64,000 nt of DNA from Bryobacterales bacterium (GTDB lineage: Bacteria > Acidobacteriota > Terriglobia > Bryobacterales > Bryobacteraceae). The position numbers were made by a program, and so were the translations under genes. Positions 25,361-33,602 of this stretch are shown piece by piece. Location of the stretch: positions 53,688 to 117,687 of the forward strand of contig JAEUQC010000059.1 in the NCBI GenBank assembly GCA_016789905.1, read 5' to 3'. Below the pieces are notes generated by a model. That model was not told where the DNA came from and made no database searches. It worked only from the letters and a program-made list of their open reading frames with translations. Position 1 is the stretch's first letter. Every line of letters starts with the position of its first letter.

Positions 25361-27626
25361 CGGCGGCGTAGATATCCAGGTAGGCTTGGGGTTCCGAGGC
25401 ATAGGCGCGTTGGACGTTGGCGAAGAGTTCGGGGGTGAGTTCGATACTGATGCCGCCCTTCATATTGTTGGGGCTCCCGGCCCAGAGGAGGCGGCGGAAG
25501 GGGGCGAAATCGGAGGCATCGAAGGGAGCGGCGCCGATGGTGATTTCATCGTTACTTGAGCCGCTGAGGTTGTTTTCCCGGCGCATGTTGACGAGGAGTT
25601 GGCCGGAGCAGATGCGGACCGGAGGAAGAGGGATGGAGAGGGCGAGAAAGCTGTCGATGGCAGGCTGATCGAAGGCGCCGGGCTTGGCGCCGTTGGCGAG
25701 GGCGGCCATGCGTTGGAAGCGGGGGCTGAGGAAGGGAACGGGATCGGAGGGTGGAGCGAAATCGTCATCGGTGCCGGAATGGATGAGGAGTTTGTGTTCA
25801 CAGCGGCCGGCGCCGGAATCGGGGATGGCGGTGTCGGTGAGGGAGGCGAGGTCGTTTTTTGCGGCGTCGGCAAACCCATTGGAGAGGCGGAAGAGGCCGC
25901 GGCGGGAGGAGACGGCGCGGACGAGGGCGGGTTGATTGTTGGCGTTGAAGTAGTTTTGGGCGGAGAGGAAGGCGCGTTCGGCGGAGGCGTATTCCCCTTC
26001 GGCGGCGCGGAGGGCGGCGAGTTGGACGAAAGCGCCGGGGTGATCGGGACGGAGGGAGAGGACCCGCTCCCAGGCTGGGCTGGGTCTTTTGTCGAGAATG
26101 GATTCGAGGTGAGCCAGATCGGCGAGGAGGATGCCGTCGGCTGGATTGGCGGCGGCGCGGGCTTGGAGGATTTGGCGGGCGGTGGCGGCGTCGCCATCGA
26201 TGAGGGCGGCGACGGCGTGGCGGTACTGGCGATCCGACGGGGTGGCGAAGAGGCGGGGGGCGCCGGCCAGATGCTGGCGGGCGCGGGAGGGAATTTGGAG
26301 CTGATGCCAGGCGAGGGCGAGATCGGTATGGAGGCGGAGCAGGTTGGGCGGGTCTTGCTCCCAGGCCTGAATAGCGAGGAGGGGTTCGCCGGCGTGGAGG
26401 CTGAAGAGGCCACGCTCCCATTGTTTAACCTGATCGGGGGAGGGGGTTCGCGGCCAGAAGAGCAGGGCAAAGAGGCAAACGGCGAGGGTGGCGGCGGAGA
26501 GGAGGATGTTGCGGGTTTTGGCGTGACGGCGGAGGGCGCGACGGGCGAGTTTCCAGCGGATGACTGTGGAGGATCGGGATTCGAGGAAGGTCAAAACTTC
26601 GCGAATGGAGGAGAAGCGGTCCTTGGGGCGGGGCTGGAGGCAGCGGAGAATGCAGCGCTCCCAGGTGGGGCGGAGAGCGGGGGCGAGTTGAGACGGGGAG
26701 GCTGGGGTTTCGCGGGTTTTGCGGACGGCGAGGGCGAGCGGGGAATCGGTGGCGAAGGGGAGTTCGCCGGTGAGCATTTCATGGAGAACGACGCCGAAGG
26801 AGTAGATATCGGCGGCGGGGCCAGGGGGGCGGCCGGCGATCTGTTCGGGGGCCATGTAGGCTGGGGTGCCGAAGGCGGCGGTGGAGGAGTGGGCGGAGAG
26901 GGTGGTGCGGCGATCGGCGGAGGATTGGCGGGCGAGGCCAAAATCGGTGACGACGACGCGAAGGGGGCCGTCGGCCCGGGGGACGAGCATGATATTACCG
27001 GGCTTGAGATCGCGATGAATGACGCCATTGGCATGGGCGGCGGCGAGGGCGGCGACGATTTGGCGGACGAGAGGGAGGGCGCGGCGTTCGGAGAGGGCGC
27101 CTTCGCGACGGAGGAAGTCGGCGAGGGTATCGCCATCGAGGAGTTCCATGGTGAGGAACGCCGAGCGGGGGGTCTGGATGAAATCGAAGACGCGACAGAT
27201 GTTGGGGTGTTGGACGCGGCGGGCCATATGGACTTCGCGGCGGAGCCAGGAGGCGTGATCGGGGGTGGCGAATTCGGGGCGGAAGAGTTTAACGGCGATG
27301 CGTTCGCCGCGTTCGGTATCGTCGGCTTCGTAGACTTCGCCGAAGCCGCCGAGGGCGATGAAGCGACGGATTTCGTAGCGATCGTTGAGGCGTTCGCCGG
27401 GGAGGAGGGAGCCGCGGCGGCCGGTGGTGAGGAGGCCAGAGGGGACTTGGAGGGCTTCGAAGCGGCCGCTGGTGTCATCGTCATGACGGAGGAGGCGGAG
27501 GGCTTCGGAGAGAACGCGGGGGTCTTCGGCGGCTTGCTGGCGAAGATATTGGGCGCGTTCGGCGGGTGGATGTTCGAGGGCGGAGGCGTAGAGCGACTTG
27601 ACGCGCTGCCAGGTTTGAGGGCTCAT
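25317..27626 (-). CDS. Membrane Ser/Thr protein kinase (PknB/Stk family) with TPR-like sensor part
   Basis: 769 residues from ATG 27626, overlapping the sigma factor stop (ATGA). N-terminal WQRVKSLYASALEHPPAERAQYL is the usual lead of acidobacterial kinases paired with ECF factors. Kinase: IALGGFGEVYEA (P-loop), AVKLFRPE (Lys), HRDLKPGNIML (catalytic loop), TDFGLARQ, GTPAYMAPEQ. One membrane span NILLSAATLAVCLFALLFW near 390, then an extracellular region with TPR-like helices (HPGAFVQLAALRAAEGEYASAERAF). The last 130 residues are unlike any family I know. Regulates by phosphorylation of unknown targets. Confidence 0.9.
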   Translation of the reverse strand: MSPQTWQRVKSLYASALEHPPAERAQYLRQQAAEDPRVLSEALRLLRHDDDTSGRFEALQVPSGLLTTGRRGSLLPGERLNDRYEIRRFIALGGFGEVYEADDTERGERIAVKLFRPEFATPDHASWLRREVHMARRVQHPNICRVFDFIQTPRSAFLTMELLDGDTLADFLRREGALSERRALPLVRQIVAALAAAHANGVIHRDLKPGNIMLVPRADGPLRVVVTDFGLARQSSADRRTTLSAHSSTAAFGTPAYMAPEQIAGRPPGPAADIYSFGVVLHEMLTGELPFATDSPLALAVRKTRETPASPSQLAPALRPTWERCILRCLQPRPKDRFSSIREVLTFLESRSSTVIRWKLARRALRRHAKTRNILLSAATLAVCLFALLFWPRTPSPDQVKQWERGLFSLHAGEPLLAIQAWEQDPPNLLRLHTDLALAWHQLQIPSRARQHLAGAPRLFATPSDRQYRHAVAALIDGDAATARQILQARAAANPADGILLADLAHLESILDKRPSPAWERVLSLRPDHPGAFVQLAALRAAEGEYASAERAFLSAQNYFNANNQPALVRAVSSRRGLFRLSNGFADAAKNDLASLTDTAIPDSGAGRCEHKLLIHSGTDDDFAPPSDPVPFLSPRFQRMAALANGAKPGAFDQPAIDSFLALSIPLPPVRICSGQLLVNMRRENNLSGSSNDEITIGAAPFDASDFAPFRRLLWAGSPNNMKGGISIELTPELFANVQRAYASEPQAYLDIYAADDTDFDFITLIIVY

Positions 27627-28168
27627 CCGGCTTGGGGGCTTTCGAGTTCGGAGCGGAGCCAGGCGCGGGCGACGGACCATTCGCGTTTGACAGTGGTGGG
27701 GGACACCTCCATGACGGCGGCGGTTTCTTCGACGGAGAGGCCGCCGAAGAAGCGGAGTTCGACGACGCCGGCGAGTTGGGGATCGACGGCTTCGAGTTTG
27801 GTGAGGGCGTCGTGGATGGTGAGGTAGTCTTCGGGTTCGGCGGAGGCTGGGGCGGCGTTGGAATCAGTGATGAGGACGAGGGCGGCGTCGCGTTTGGCGG
27901 CGCGGTGGCGGCGGCCGTAATCGATGAGCACCTGGCGCATGGCGCGGGCGGCGAGGCGGAGAAAGTGATGGCGATCGACGGCGGGGGTGGCGCGGTGGGT
28001 CATCAACCGAAGATAGGCTTCGTTGATGAGAGCGGAAGGCTGGAGGGTGTGGTTGGGACGTTCGTTGCGCATGAACGACGAGGCGAGCCGGTGGAGTTCG
28101 TCGTAGACCTCATTGAGCAATTCCCCATTCAGGACCATGGATCCGATTGCTTTCCCCTTACCTGCCAT
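27623..28168 (-). CDS. ECF-type RNA polymerase sigma factor (TIGR02999-like)
   Basis: 181 residues from ATG 28168; ATG 28138 (MVLNGELLNEVYDELHRLA) is as plausible. Region 2: ELHRLASSFMRNERPNHTLQPSALINEAYLRLM, with HFLRLAARAMRQVLIDYGRRHRAAKR; region 4: LAGVVELRFFGGLSVEETAAVMEVSPTTVKREWSVARAWLRSEL. These signatures fit the ECF group that accompanies Ser/Thr kinases in Acidobacteria and Planctomycetes, where phosphorylation rather than an anti-sigma factor is thought to control activity. The coupled kinase supports this. Confidence 0.92.
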   Translation of the reverse strand: MAGKGKAIGSMVLNGELLNEVYDELHRLASSFMRNERPNHTLQPSALINEAYLRLMTHRATPAVDRHHFLRLAARAMRQVLIDYGRRHRAAKRDAALVLITDSNAAPASAEPEDYLTIHDALTKLEAVDPQLAGVVELRFFGGLSVEETAAVMEVSPTTVKREWSVARAWLRSELESPQAG

Positions 28169-28220
28169 TGTACGCGCAGACACACTTCGAGTGCGGGCGC
28201 AGGAGAAGGAGGCCAAAATT

Positions 28221-28850
28221 TCAACCGCGGGGAGCCGTATCGGGCGGTTTTGGCGGCTCGGCGGGGCTGACGGGCGGCGGCGCGACGGTGTTTTTGGCCT
28301 CGGGGGAGGGCTGGCAGTGCGGCGCCCAGGGGGAATCCGGTGTAGAAGTGTTTGTTTTCAACGGTTTCTGGGACGGTCCCGCGCTGGAGAAGTGTTTCTG
28401 GAGGCGCAGGAGATCGCGCTCAATCCGGGAAATTTCCAGGTTGAGATGCCTGATACGGGCGTCGATGCGCTCCAAAATGTCGCCTTTGCGGCTGACGAGC
28501 AGCTCAATATCGCTGACCGAGGAGCCGTTGAGGTTGAAGATGTCGACCATGTATTCGCGGCGGGTGGCGATGAGGCGGTCGAGTTCCCACATGAGGGAGA
28601 CGAGATGATCGACACGGGTGGCGATGTGGCGGTTTTCGGGATTCCAGAGGGCCTGGATCTGGCACCGGAACTCCTCATAGACCGTGGCGTCGATGAGGTG
28701 TTTCAGGGTGTCCGGGGTGGCGTAGAGGCCGTGTTGCAACGTGGCTGTGCGGGCCTTTCTGAGCCCATCCGGCGTTTTCGGGCCGGTGGATTTTGTGCCG
28801 TTCTGGCGTGCGCGTTCGGCACGCCGGGCTTTCTGTTCAGCAGACTGCAT
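28221..28850 (-). CDS. Conserved hypothetical protein with TGPKTPDG...HGL motif
   Basis: 209 residues, preceded by AGGAGG. The N-terminal ARQNGTKSTGPKTPDGLRKA with LQHGLYA is a motif shared by many small proteins of unknown function in Acidobacteria and Proteobacteria. The middle is helical and probably coiled-coil (YMVDIFNLNGSSVSDIELL, RKGDILERIDARIRHLNLEISRIERDLLRL), the last 50 residues are Pro-rich and disordered. No enzymatic motif. Stands apart from the sigma operon by 52 bases in the same direction. Confidence 0.75.
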   Translation of the reverse strand: MQSAEQKARRAERARQNGTKSTGPKTPDGLRKARTATLQHGLYATPDTLKHLIDATVYEEFRCQIQALWNPENRHIATRVDHLVSLMWELDRLIATRREYMVDIFNLNGSSVSDIELLVSRKGDILERIDARIRHLNLEISRIERDLLRLQKHFSSAGPSQKPLKTNTSTPDSPWAPHCQPSPEAKNTVAPPPVSPAEPPKPPDTAPRG

Positions 28851-29083
28851 GGAAAATTCCTCCTATTACCATCAGTACCATGCGGAATCCCGCTTCGGTA
28901 CTGTTTTGATTTTCGTACTGGGTTTGTTAAGGTGTTGATTTATTGGGGGTTGTTGGCCGAAAAATAAAGATGCCGGGGCTGTGACCGGCTTTTCTCCGGG
29001 GGCTGAAACGGGTGGTTTTTTGGGGCGATGATATAGTAACGGAATGGGCTTATTGAGAAGCCAGTATTCGTCGCGGGGGTAGG

Positions 29084-29722
29084 ATGTTCCAGGAATTGTT
29101 GAAGGCGTGGTTTGAATGGTCACGCGATATGGGATACACGGGAGTGTTCCTGATGATGGCAATGGAGAGCACGATTGTCCCGGTCCCCTCTGAGATCATC
29201 ATGCCGCCGGCTGGGTATTGGGCGGCGCAGGGAAAAATGTCGTTGTGGGGCGTGATATTGGCGGGCGGGCTGGGTTCGACATTTGGTTCGGCGCTTTGCT
29301 ACTGGTTTTCGTATACGCTAGGGCGGACGGTGCTGGAGCGGTATGGGAAATGGCTGCTGCTGCCACCGGAACGGCTGGAACTGGCGGAGCGTTGGCTGGC
29401 GGAGTATGCGCTGGGGGGGGTGTTCTTTTCGCGGCTGCTGCCGGTGGTGCGGCATTTGATTGGGTTTCCGGCGGGATTGCTGCGCGTTCCGTTTTGGAGT
29501 TTCGCAGGGGTGACGTTTGTCGGGTCGACGTTGTGGTGCGGGATATTGGCGCTGTTGGGGAGTGAGACGATCGGGAAGCAGCCGGGGCTGCTGGAGGATC
29601 CGGCGGCGCTGATGCAGGCGGTGAAGGGGAATCTGCACTGGTTTCTGCTGGTGGCGGGAGGGTTGCTGGGAGGGTGGCTGTTTGTGAAGTGGTTTGGGAA
29701 CCGGGGGAAGGTGGCGGCGTAG
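29084..29722 (+). CDS. DedA family membrane protein
   Basis: 212 residues. DedA/VTT motifs: GVFLMMAMESTIVPVPSEIIMPPAGY (the E..PVPSE acidic signature), GSTFGSALCYWFSYTLGR (GxxxG with YxxG), FFSRLLPVVRHLIGFPAGLLRVPFW (FxRhxPxxR) and a last membrane span LVAGGLLGGWLFVKWF. DedA proteins are undecaprenyl-phosphate or phospholipid flippases dependent on the membrane potential. Monocistronic; a small CCCCG/CGGGG hairpin at 29766-29780 follows the stop. Confidence 0.93.
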   Translation: MFQELLKAWFEWSRDMGYTGVFLMMAMESTIVPVPSEIIMPPAGYWAAQGKMSLWGVILAGGLGSTFGSALCYWFSYTLGRTVLERYGKWLLLPPERLELAERWLAEYALGGVFFSRLLPVVRHLIGFPAGLLRVPFWSFAGVTFVGSTLWCGILALLGSETIGKQPGLLEDPAALMQAVKGNLHWFLLVAGGLLGGWLFVKWFGNRGKVAA

Positions 29723-29989
29723 GCGGGGTGGCGGCGGGCTGGGGACGGTACTGTGGATACTGGATCCCCGGTTGTCGGGGGTGGATGCAAGTGAACCACA
29801 CGACTTTCGTGGCGGCAAGGCTCGGAATGGGAGTGCATTCCCGGGCGAGTGTGTGGGTGGAGATGGGCTTCGTGTTCGACTTTGCCGTGTGACAACTTAG
29901 AAGGCAACCCTGTTCAGCCTATGCGCTGGCCGGTGGGTATTTTCTTCCGCCGCGACACGCTGATGCTGGCTTCCGAAATCGACTGGAAA

Positions 29990-30293
29990 ACTGCCTAGTG
30001 TTACCGAGGACACTGGATTTGATCGCCCGCAGCCGCTTTTGGTTTCGAGATCCACAGGGATAGTGTAGCCTTGCATTGAGCGGTGCTTCGGCGCCGCAGG
30101 AACATCTTTGGGTCGCTCCCAAATGGTTCAGCAGCAGATCTTAGTAGTTCTGAATGCCTGAATCGCGCTCTTTTCGAGCACGGGAATATATCCATTCCCA
30201 GCCCGACCAGGTCCCGGAGCCGTACGGTCTGCCTGCCACGATGAATGCTCGAACGACTTCAAAGCCACTATGAGATTCATAGGGGCTTTTTAT
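29990..30293 (+). ncRNA. Candidate structured RNA ending in an intrinsic terminator
   Basis: Five hairpins follow each other: CTAGTGT/ACACTGG (29995-30016, one G-U), GCGGTGC-TTCG-GCGCCGC (30080-30097, one G-U, stable tetraloop), TTTGGG/CCCAAA (30107-30123), GGGAAT/ATTCCC (30182-30199) and AAAGCCACTATG/CATAGGGGCTTT (30261-30289) with a T-run. No ORF ends at the terminator, so the transcript would be non-coding. Matches no RNA family I can recall (not tmRNA, RNase P or 6S by its motifs). The 5' end is unknown. Confidence 0.3.
30261..30293 (+). terminator. Intrinsic terminator without an upstream gene
   Basis: 12-base stem with one mismatch, 5-base loop AGATT, followed by TTTTTAT. It points along the plus strand; the nearest plus-strand gene end (dedA) is 540 bases upstream. 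Confidence 0.7.
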
Positions 30294-30832
30294 GTTCATT
30301 TCAACTCCTGCACTTTGCCCTTACCCCGGCGAAAGGATGCATCCGGAGAGAGGTTGAAGTGCCCCGATACTCGCCAGGCGTATTTCGGAGTGACGAAATC
30401 TCTGAATGCATCGGTCTCGACATCCCAGTGAAACCCCACCGGAAGCATGTGTCCGGCTACCCTCGGGGGTCACTTCAAAACCGGCCATTTCCAGGTGGCC
30501 AGGGTCACTTGATTTATACCGTGCCGGAGGGTGGTCCGTTTGGAAGAGCCCCTCAAGGGGGCCAGTCCGGATGACGGACTTCCCGGAAACTGGCGGGGCC
30601 TGCGTCCAGCTTTCTTCCTTACGGGAGATGCCCTGGCGTTGGCGGGGTTGACGACCTGGATACTCGTAAGCAGACCATCCTTTTCGCCAACAACAACGCG
30701 CCGTGGAGGCGTTGGCCGTCCCACGAAACGCGGGAACGGCGAACCTCAGCCCACAGGCCGGGGATGATAGTTGGCGCGGCGGCAAAGCCGGTCGAATTGG
30801 ATTTGTACCGATGACTGGAGCGGCTGGCGGCG

Positions 30833-32275
30833 TCAGGCGATGACGCGCACGCTTTGCGGGGGCAATGGGTGCCGGTTGCCCTGGTGATCCACGGCGACCG
30901 CACTCAACTGGTACTCGCCGGCGGGGACGGGAGGAATGAAGAGAATCGCGCCGAATCCGGTGCGCAGCATCTCCTTCCGGCCGAATACCTCCAGTAACTC
31001 CGGCCGTGGGGAGAACTCCTCAATGGTTCGCAGCGTTTGCCCGGCGAAATTCACTTGGATCTGCTTGACGGGGCCCGCTGGATTGGCGTTATACGCCCAG
31101 CCGCTCACGGTGATGCGGTCCGAGCTACGAAGTTCCAGCGGCGTAAGGAAATTGTCGAGGTAGCCGATGGCGGGGGCGTCCGGCAGCGCCTGGAAGATCC
31201 TGTCCGCGGGAATGTCGAACTGCACCGGCGGCTCGTCAATAAACCGATTGGTGAAGGCGTCGTAACAGTCCGTGACTCCATCCGGCATGGGAGTTCCGGT
31301 GAGTGTCTTTTGGAGATAGTCCGGACTGGCGGCGGTTGCGGCCTTTACCTGCCTTACTTCGCCGGCGAATTCGCCGCGCGTGACAATGTGGATTGGGGGA
31401 GGCACGAAAGGATTGGCGGGCATGGAATAGGCCATCTCCATGCAACCGATGCAGGTATCGAGCGGACAATTTACTGCGGCGGGCGGCGTTTCCGGGAGAG
31501 GCTCCCGGATAAAATCCGTCCACGGGCGGTTGAGACAAGAGACGCGAATTTCGCCGTTCCATTCGAGGTCATAACTGGCCGAAGGGAAGTAACAGGGAAG
31601 GCCCTTCGTCTTGTTGCGAAGAGCCTGCATCCAGGCGACGGCCGGGGTGAAATCACAATCAAGGGGCGGCGGCGCGTTCTTCCGGTCCCGGTACACGCCG
31701 GCAGGGATCATTGGGCGCAGTTCGGCAACGAAGCCGTCGGAGCTCATTACCGCATGGAAACGTTCGGCTTCCGCCTCGTTTTCCGGGGCGAGCACGGTAA
31801 CGACAGAATGGATGGTGAACCCGGCGTCGCGGATTCTGAGCAGGCGTTCGCGCCAAGGTTCAAAGGCGGTCTTCGAACTGTGGAAGGAAACGATGAGCCC
31901 GGCCTTCTCTTTGTTCGGGAGATCCTTGAAATAATCGGCGTTCCAGGAGCCGTTTGTAAAGATGTCGAAGGCGAAACGGGGATCAGGTAACAGGGCTTGG
32001 AGGAGTTGCTTCCAATTGGCCCTGTCCATGAACGGCTCACCGCCGAGGACTTTGAGGACGACCCTTTCTTTCTGAATCCGCTGGAAGGCGGCGATCCAAT
32101 CGGCGACGGGATAATAGTCGAACGAGTGGGCCTGGCGCTCCGGGCCTCTGCGGCTATAGACCAAGACGCCGCAATAAGAGCAATCGTAGTTACACCAATG
32201 GCTAACGTTCCAGGTGATCCGGATTTGGTTTTGCAGGGCAGGGGGAAGCGCGTAGCTTTTGTTAGTTGCAATCAT
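30833..32275 (-). CDS. Radical SAM enzyme with SPASM-like and beta-sandwich C-terminal domains
   Basis: 480 residues from ATG 32275. Cluster motif HWCNYDCSYCGVL (CxxxCxxC) at residue 28, LKVLGGEPFMDR, FDIFTNGSWNADYF. A second Cys-rich part (LPCYFPSASYDLEWNGEIRVSCLNRPW, then NCPLDTCIGCMEMAYS) has the look of a SPASM/twitch auxiliary-cluster domain. Residues 380-480 form an immunoglobulin-like sandwich (RITVSGWAYNANPAGPVKQIQV, PPVPAGEYQLSAVAVDHQGN), an unusual appendage. SPASM enzymes mostly modify peptides; a 58-codon ORF lies right upstream. Substrate unknown. Confidence 0.82.
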   Translation of the reverse strand: MIATNKSYALPPALQNQIRITWNVSHWCNYDCSYCGVLVYSRRGPERQAHSFDYYPVADWIAAFQRIQKERVVLKVLGGEPFMDRANWKQLLQALLPDPRFAFDIFTNGSWNADYFKDLPNKEKAGLIVSFHSSKTAFEPWRERLLRIRDAGFTIHSVVTVLAPENEAEAERFHAVMSSDGFVAELRPMIPAGVYRDRKNAPPPLDCDFTPAVAWMQALRNKTKGLPCYFPSASYDLEWNGEIRVSCLNRPWTDFIREPLPETPPAAVNCPLDTCIGCMEMAYSMPANPFVPPPIHIVTRGEFAGEVRQVKAATAASPDYLQKTLTGTPMPDGVTDCYDAFTNRFIDEPPVQFDIPADRIFQALPDAPAIGYLDNFLTPLELRSSDRITVSGWAYNANPAGPVKQIQVNFAGQTLRTIEEFSPRPELLEVFGRKEMLRTGFGAILFIPPVPAGEYQLSAVAVDHQGNRHPLPPQSVRVIA

Positions 32276-32438
32276 TGCCAAGCGGGGCGAACGGCGGAGC
32301 CTGCGGACGATAGGGTACGGGGGAAAAGAAAGGGGCGCGCGAGGGCGGAGAGGAGCGGATGCCGCGCGAGAGCGGCGGGAAATTCCATTCCAATCCTGGA
32401 CTGGAATTCAGAGAAAAAGCGACGGCGAGCACAGTCAT
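32262..32438 (-). CDS. Candidate small ORF (58 aa) upstream of the radical SAM gene
   Basis: ATG at 32438, stop at 32262, overlapping the radical SAM start by 14 bases. N-terminal MTVLAVAFSLNSSPGLEW then a Pro/Arg/Ser-rich tail ending PLGNDCN. Its start context CGGTGACTCATGACTG matches that of the OmpA-like gene at 36925 (CGGTGATTCATGACTG) in 15 of 16 bases, with GGTGA placed as a ribosome site, which argues that the start is used. An AT-rich stretch lies upstream. It could be a peptide substrate of the SPASM-like enzyme or a leader peptide. It could equally be chance. Confidence 0.35.
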   Translation of the reverse strand: MTVLAVAFSLNSSPGLEWNFPPLSRGIRSSPPSRAPFFSPVPYRPQAPPFAPLGNDCN

Positions 32439-32640
32439 GAGTCACCGAAATATTCAATTATTTTCAGGTTTACGCCGAAGAGCCGGCATTCCAAGAGGGC
32501 TCAGGCGAGACGCAAACCCGCTCTGACAGGGAGATTATCGCACGGTTGCTTAGAAATGCATCCAGAATAAATTCCCAGCGAGCGGGAATGCGGTAAATTA
32601 TTTTCACGGGAATGGGGGACAGCCGCAGGGAGGGTGGGAC

Positions 32641-33288
32641 TTAACTGCCGTACACTGTTTTGAGTTTTTCCTGGGTGTTTGGGCCGCAGATGCCATCGAC
32701 GGTTAAGCCGTGGTCGCACTGGAATTCTTCGATGGCTGATTTCATGTGCCTTTCGGTGGGTTGTTCAAAGTCACCGGCGAGGTATCCGAGATTGGCGAGG
32801 CGGGCGCGTTGGCCGGAAAGTTCCTGGACGGGATCGAGATCCCCTACACGGATGGGGATGGAGATGTTTCGAGCGGGGGTGCCCGGATCGGCAATGATCA
32901 ACACGCCATCGCGGATGGAGGGAAGGATTAGCTGTTCAATTTTGCCGGCAGGGTCCGTGGTGGCGGGGTTGGCGCGGCCACTGAAGACAATTTCGCATTG
33001 GGCACGGGCGAGGGGACCTTCATAGTGATCTTCCAGGACGAGGCGCAACATCAACTGGCGGCGGCCGAGCACGAATTTATGCAGGCGGCCGGTGGCGCAG
33101 ATTTCCTCGCGTTTGGAGGGATCGGGGATGTAGAGGGAATCCCCCGGGAAAAGGACGTGCGGGTCCTTTCGCAACTGCTTGAGCGCGGCGTTATTGGGGT
33201 GATTCCAGATGAACTCGTAGTCGACGAAGCCGAAGTTCGCGGCGATCTTCGTCAGATGGTCTCCCTGCTTTACTTCATATGCCGCCAT
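32641..33288 (-). CDS. LysM and peptidoglycan-binding domain protein
   Basis: 215 residues. LysM at 1-55: YEVKQGDHLTKIAANFGFVDYEFIWNHPNNAAL ... LFPGDSLYIPDP. A middle beta domain (MLRLVLEDHYEGPLARAQCEIVFSG) is of the carrier type that also occurs after LysM in phage-tail and type VI-related proteins, and the last 60 residues are a PG_binding_1 helical domain (LGYLAGDFEQPTERHMKSAIEEFQCDHGLTVDGICGPNTQEKL). No signal peptide. Last gene of the four-gene envelope operon, 12 bases after the small gene. LysM plus PG_binding suggests peptidoglycan attachment of an assembly. Confidence 0.87.
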   Translation of the reverse strand: MAAYEVKQGDHLTKIAANFGFVDYEFIWNHPNNAALKQLRKDPHVLFPGDSLYIPDPSKREEICATGRLHKFVLGRRQLMLRLVLEDHYEGPLARAQCEIVFSGRANPATTDPAGKIEQLILPSIRDGVLIIADPGTPARNISIPIRVGDLDPVQELSGQRARLANLGYLAGDFEQPTERHMKSAIEEFQCDHGLTVDGICGPNTQEKLKTVYGS

Positions 33289-33300
33289 GCGGGCTGCCTC

Positions 33301-33600
33301 TTAACTCCAGTCTCGCTGGAGGAAGAGGACCTCTCCTTTACGAGTAATAAAAAGTGTTGGCACTTGCGGGTGCCAAGCCTGCGCCTCATGGTCATCCTGC
33401 GGTCCGGCGAGCGCGCCGGAATCGTATTGCTGATGGATAGAGTTATCGCCCCTGGCACCGATGGATTCCCAGGTAATGGGCTGGTCAGGTAGCGGCACCT
33501 CTTTGAGCGCACCCAGAACCCGGATGACGTGATTGCGGCGGGTTTTGAGTTTGATTCCCGCCTCTCGAAACTCGAGGACGCTGGTGATGTGTTTGGGCAT
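33301..33600 (-). CDS. Small hypothetical protein in the OmpA/LysM operon
   Basis: 99 residues from ATG 33600. Reads MPKHITSVLEFREAGIKLK at the start, then a stretch DQPITWESIGARGDNSIHQQ and an end with PTLFITRKGEVLFLQRDWS. No signal peptide, membrane span or known motif. It starts 2 bases after the VioB-N-like stop and precedes LysM by 12 bases, so co-expression is very likely. Unknown function. Confidence 0.7.
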   Translation of the reverse strand: MPKHITSVLEFREAGIKLKTRRNHVIRVLGALKEVPLPDQPITWESIGARGDNSIHQQYDSGALAGPQDDHEAQAWHPQVPTLFITRKGEVLFLQRDWS

Positions 33601-33602
33601 GG

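Larger units (their letters stand above)
29723..30832. other. 1.1-kb gene-free region with multiple hairpins
   Basis: No convincing ORF. Contains inverted repeats at 29995-30016, 30080-30097 (7-base stem with UUCG loop), 30107-30123, 30182-30199 and the terminator at 30261-30293. From about 30470 the motifs gggtcacttcaaaaccggcc and gggtcacttgattt occur, resembling the outer arrays next to some insertion sequences; no transposase remains. The base composition is less GC-skewed than neighbours. Confidence 0.55.

Noticed and set aside
25599..27827. 742-codon plus-strand ORF
   Set aside because: Antisense to the Ser/Thr kinase gene; low-complexity Gly/Glu composition.
29748..29756. DnaA box (tgtggatac)
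   Set aside because: Single near match, no cluster and no origin genes.
30245..30574. 109-codon plus-strand ORF
   Set aside because: Starts before and runs through the intrinsic terminator; no motif.
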